Origin: Synchiropus splendidus
Lineage: Eukaryota > Chordata > Actinopteri > Syngnathiformes > Callionymidae
Assembly: GCF_027744825.2 (NCBI RefSeq)
Contig: NC_071342.1
Coordinates: forward strand, 9,009,501 to 9,073,500
DNA: 64,000 nucleotides
Direction: 5' to 3'
Translations under genes and position numbers: made by a program
Notes under the pieces: generated by a model
Seen by the model: only the letters and a program-made list of their open reading frames with translations
The model's database searches: none
Told to the model about the DNA's origin: nothing
Shown: in pieces, positions 61,437 through 64,000 of the stretch
Layout of the letters: every line of letters starts with the position of its first letter
Numbering within the stretch: position 1 is the first letter of the stretch

Positions 61437-61559
61437 GGTAAGACATTCAGAAGCTGTCTTCACTGAATTACTTTGGATATCACTGGCTATATATACGGTC
61501 TGACAAACCATGTTCATGACATTGCGAATAATCCACCTCAAAACAGCCATGGCAGAATC

Positions 61560-61625
61560 AGTGGTGGCCTAGTGGTTGGGATACAGCGCTTTCCCCCTTG
61601 GAGACCTGGGTTGCCATGAGCTAAC
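61560..61625 (+). repeat. tRNA-like (SINE-like) fragment
   Basis: It has an A-box-like GGTGGCCTAGTGGTTGGGAT and then 'TTGGAGACCTGGGTTGCC', where a B-box would read GGTTCGAATCC. This looks like a relic of a tRNA-derived element, not a functional tRNA gene. Confidence 0.4.
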
Positions 61626-64000
61626 ACAACGCTTGACTCATGGAAGTTATTGAGATTTCATTGTATCTTTCTTGATATAAAATCATGCTCATACATTCAA
61701 ATTTCATATCAATGGTTCTGAATTCAAAAGTGACCTCTAAGTCTGAATGTGTTGCTAAAAGGTCTGACCCAGCAACCGAAGAGAAACAATGCTTGTGTTA
61801 TGTTTTGTTTTTCTGTTCTTTTTGATACAAGTCCAAAGAACCTCTCGAGGGCAAACTGAGACCTTGCTCTGATGTTTTCGTCCCAGAATGGACGGTGAAA
61901 AGAATCAAAATGACGAGGACAGTTTCCAGAAGCCATTCGATCAAAACAACTTCATGGCCACTTCGGAGCACCCACATGGCTGCGTTCAGAGGACAAAAAA
62001 TAAAATCAGTCATCTCAGAGAAATGTATGCAAAAACCATTCACTTTTTTGGGGTTCATGCAAAGCTACTCCATGATTTAGAGATGCAGATCTAATCGGAA
62101 CGACCTCAGTTTGACTGCCACAAGCAACTAAATCTATGGACCTCCATGCATCAGTGGGGATGTTGTTATTCATTGGGTCAATTGTCTCTCGTCGTCTTTC
62201 CGTAACTTTGACTGAGTTTGTCCATTTTGCACCAGTCCTTGGAATGAGCTCTCAGTCTACACCAACTCTGGAATTCAAAATGTCATTTTTGTCCACCTTA
62301 ATATCCACATTTAAAAAGCTGCTTCAATATCTGAGCAGATGAATATTTCCTTTTTTTAGTTCCTTAAATGCTTCTCATAGGTACACAACATTAATTTGGT
62401 TTTCAGCACATCACCACCATAAATATCAATTTCTTGTGTACTGTTCTGTACATCTCAATAACTTTACGACAGAAAATAATCAGATAGAAAAAATAGAGTT
62501 TGGTGCATTTTACTGTCTGGGTCTCAACAACATTTCTAAAACCTAAAGGGGCTATTTGTTTTTAAAACGTCTGCATCAACATCCACTTTGATTAAAATAT
62601 AAATATGAATAGACTGGTGAATTTCTGAGTTGTCATCAAGGACACTGTGATCAAAAAACGTGGTGGTCACCATGGGTCAAAGCACTTTCCCCAGGATCGT
62701 AAGCCACAGTCTTTCGACCGGCTGAAGTGTTGGAACGTCGGACATACAGTACGGGCAAAAACAGGCTTTAATGTCAATAAAAGATGTGAGGAGCTCATGA
62801 TTCAAGTTCAGAACATTGCCCAGTTTGTTTCATGAGTCAGCCTCCATGCTGGACCCTGTTTTCAACTAGTTTAAAAGTGTTCCTCATGCATTTCTAAGCG
62901 GGGTGCACCACTGACCTTTCTACAGTGCAGATAGCACCACTGCACCTGCATCACCAGAGCTGCTTATGCATGAACAAGAGCTATATTTTTTCTTACATTT
63001 AGTGGGTGGGCCTAATATTCCGGAATTCCGGAAATGAACATCAATGTCTTGCAGTTATTGGGCATAATACTCTTGTATTTTCTTTTCATGACAGTTACAT
63101 TGGCGGCCAGTATAGTCATACACAAACAATAGTGGAAGACACAGAGGATGAAATTGTACAGTGATTTGATAAAAAGAAAACTTTTGGAGTGGACTGACTC
63201 CTGGTGCTCCATGGGTTTTCACTGGGAATCTCTAAAGCTCAAAATCATTAGATTTTAGAGTTTTACGAGTACAAGTTATATTTAAATAAGTAAACCTCTA
63301 GAAAGTCTTCTCCAACAGCTGTTGACTCAAGCAGCCTGCAGGGTGTTACTGAGGGGAACAGATTTAACTACGATTGGTGAAGGTATTGTTTGAATGAATC
63401 AACAAAAGTTACAATAACTAGAGGTCCACAATGCTCACTGATGTATCGCCTCACCTTTTTTGTAAATAGATACGAAACCTTGTAGGACCTCGTGTTGGTT
63501 TGCCGCAGGCTTCTCTGAAGGTGGCTGTATTGTTTTCTGCTTGTCGACTTTAGCTGCAGGCGTCTGACAAATGAGAAAAGCATTTATTCACAGCGAGTGT
63601 GACTGCTGTGTGAGGTTTGGCCTGCACGTTTATTTGTCATTTTAAGCCTCCGCCTGGGGGAATACTGTGTTCCAAAAAGGGCTTCTATCTCATTTATTAA
63701 ATTCAGGGGAAGCATAGTTTAACCGGAGAGCTTTGGCAACGATCCTTACATTTTTTTGGAACTATATCTCGGAGGAGACTGACTCGTGGGTATTACTGAA
63801 ATAACCTGGAAGTCCACAGGTGGAGGTGAAAGTATGCGGCGTGGATTTTTGATAGTGAACATCCCTCTCTGCAGTAACGGCAAAACAATGCAGGTTTTGA
63901 CTGCGAAATATTTCACAGAGCTCTTTTATTATTTAGTAGTTTGAAGTACGCGCGGGGTATGTTGCTAAGCAGCCGGAGACAGCCCTAGCTTCCAAACACC
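61626..64000. other. Upstream flank, no gene seen
   Basis: Unique-looking sequence to the right edge. No exon of the gene expected next to GRID1 in vertebrates (WAPL) was recognised. Confidence 0.5.

Overview
The window is vertebrate nuclear DNA and looks like a ray-finned (teleost) fish. It has split exons with GT/AG borders, large AT-moderate non-coding stretches, a CpG-rich promoter, many microsatellites, and fish-type DNA-transposon relics, LINE relics and tRNA-like short elements. There are no bacterial operons. Almost all of the open reading frames are chance frames in non-coding DNA or frames through repeats.

Only one protein-coding gene can be supported. It is grid1, encoding the ionotropic glutamate receptor delta-1 subunit (GluD1), and it runs on the minus strand. 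Coding exon 1 (48716 down to 48638) gives the signal peptide and the first residues of the mature protein. Coding exon 2 (47627 down to 47472) gives the next 52 codons' worth of the amino-terminal domain. Both introns are phase 1 with consensus borders. Intron 1 is 1,010 bp. Intron 2 begins at 47471 and runs off the left edge, so it is at least 47.4 kb. A CpG-rich region (about 48530-49560) covers exon 1 and its upstream side and is the probable promoter. About 1 kb upstream of the start codon there is a good match to an RE1/NRSE (REST-binding) site, which fits a neuron-restricted gene.

Layout from left to right: 1-47471 is intron 2, made of unremarkable sequence with inserted elements. These are a MITE at 944-1513, LINE reverse-transcriptase relics near 6.5 kb and 36.4-37.4 kb, a hAT-like element with a second MITE nested inside it (19.3-19.9 kb), and a Tigger-like element at 22.3-23.1 kb with an inverted second copy at 44.55-45.15 kb. 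It also holds a foldback element at 24.4-24.9 kb, a 593-bp GATA/GACA array at 28.7-29.3 kb, a palindromic AAT/ATT repeat near 30.9 kb and a hAT-like MITE at 32.4 kb. 47472-48716 is the two coding exons with intron 1. From 48717 to 64000 lie the promoter and the 5' flank of grid1, with a LINE 3' fragment (51.7 kb), a MITE set between TA and GT microsatellites (54.2 kb) and a cluster of copies of one inverted-repeat family (52-61.5 kb).

I found no novel enzymatic or defence system. The most useful leads are the grid1 gene model, the RE1-like site, and several repeat structures: a nested insertion, an inverted pair 22 kb apart, insertions at dinucleotide microsatellites, and a multi-copy inverted-repeat family. 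Repeat class names rest on terminal sequence and target-site pattern recognised by eye, not on a database search.
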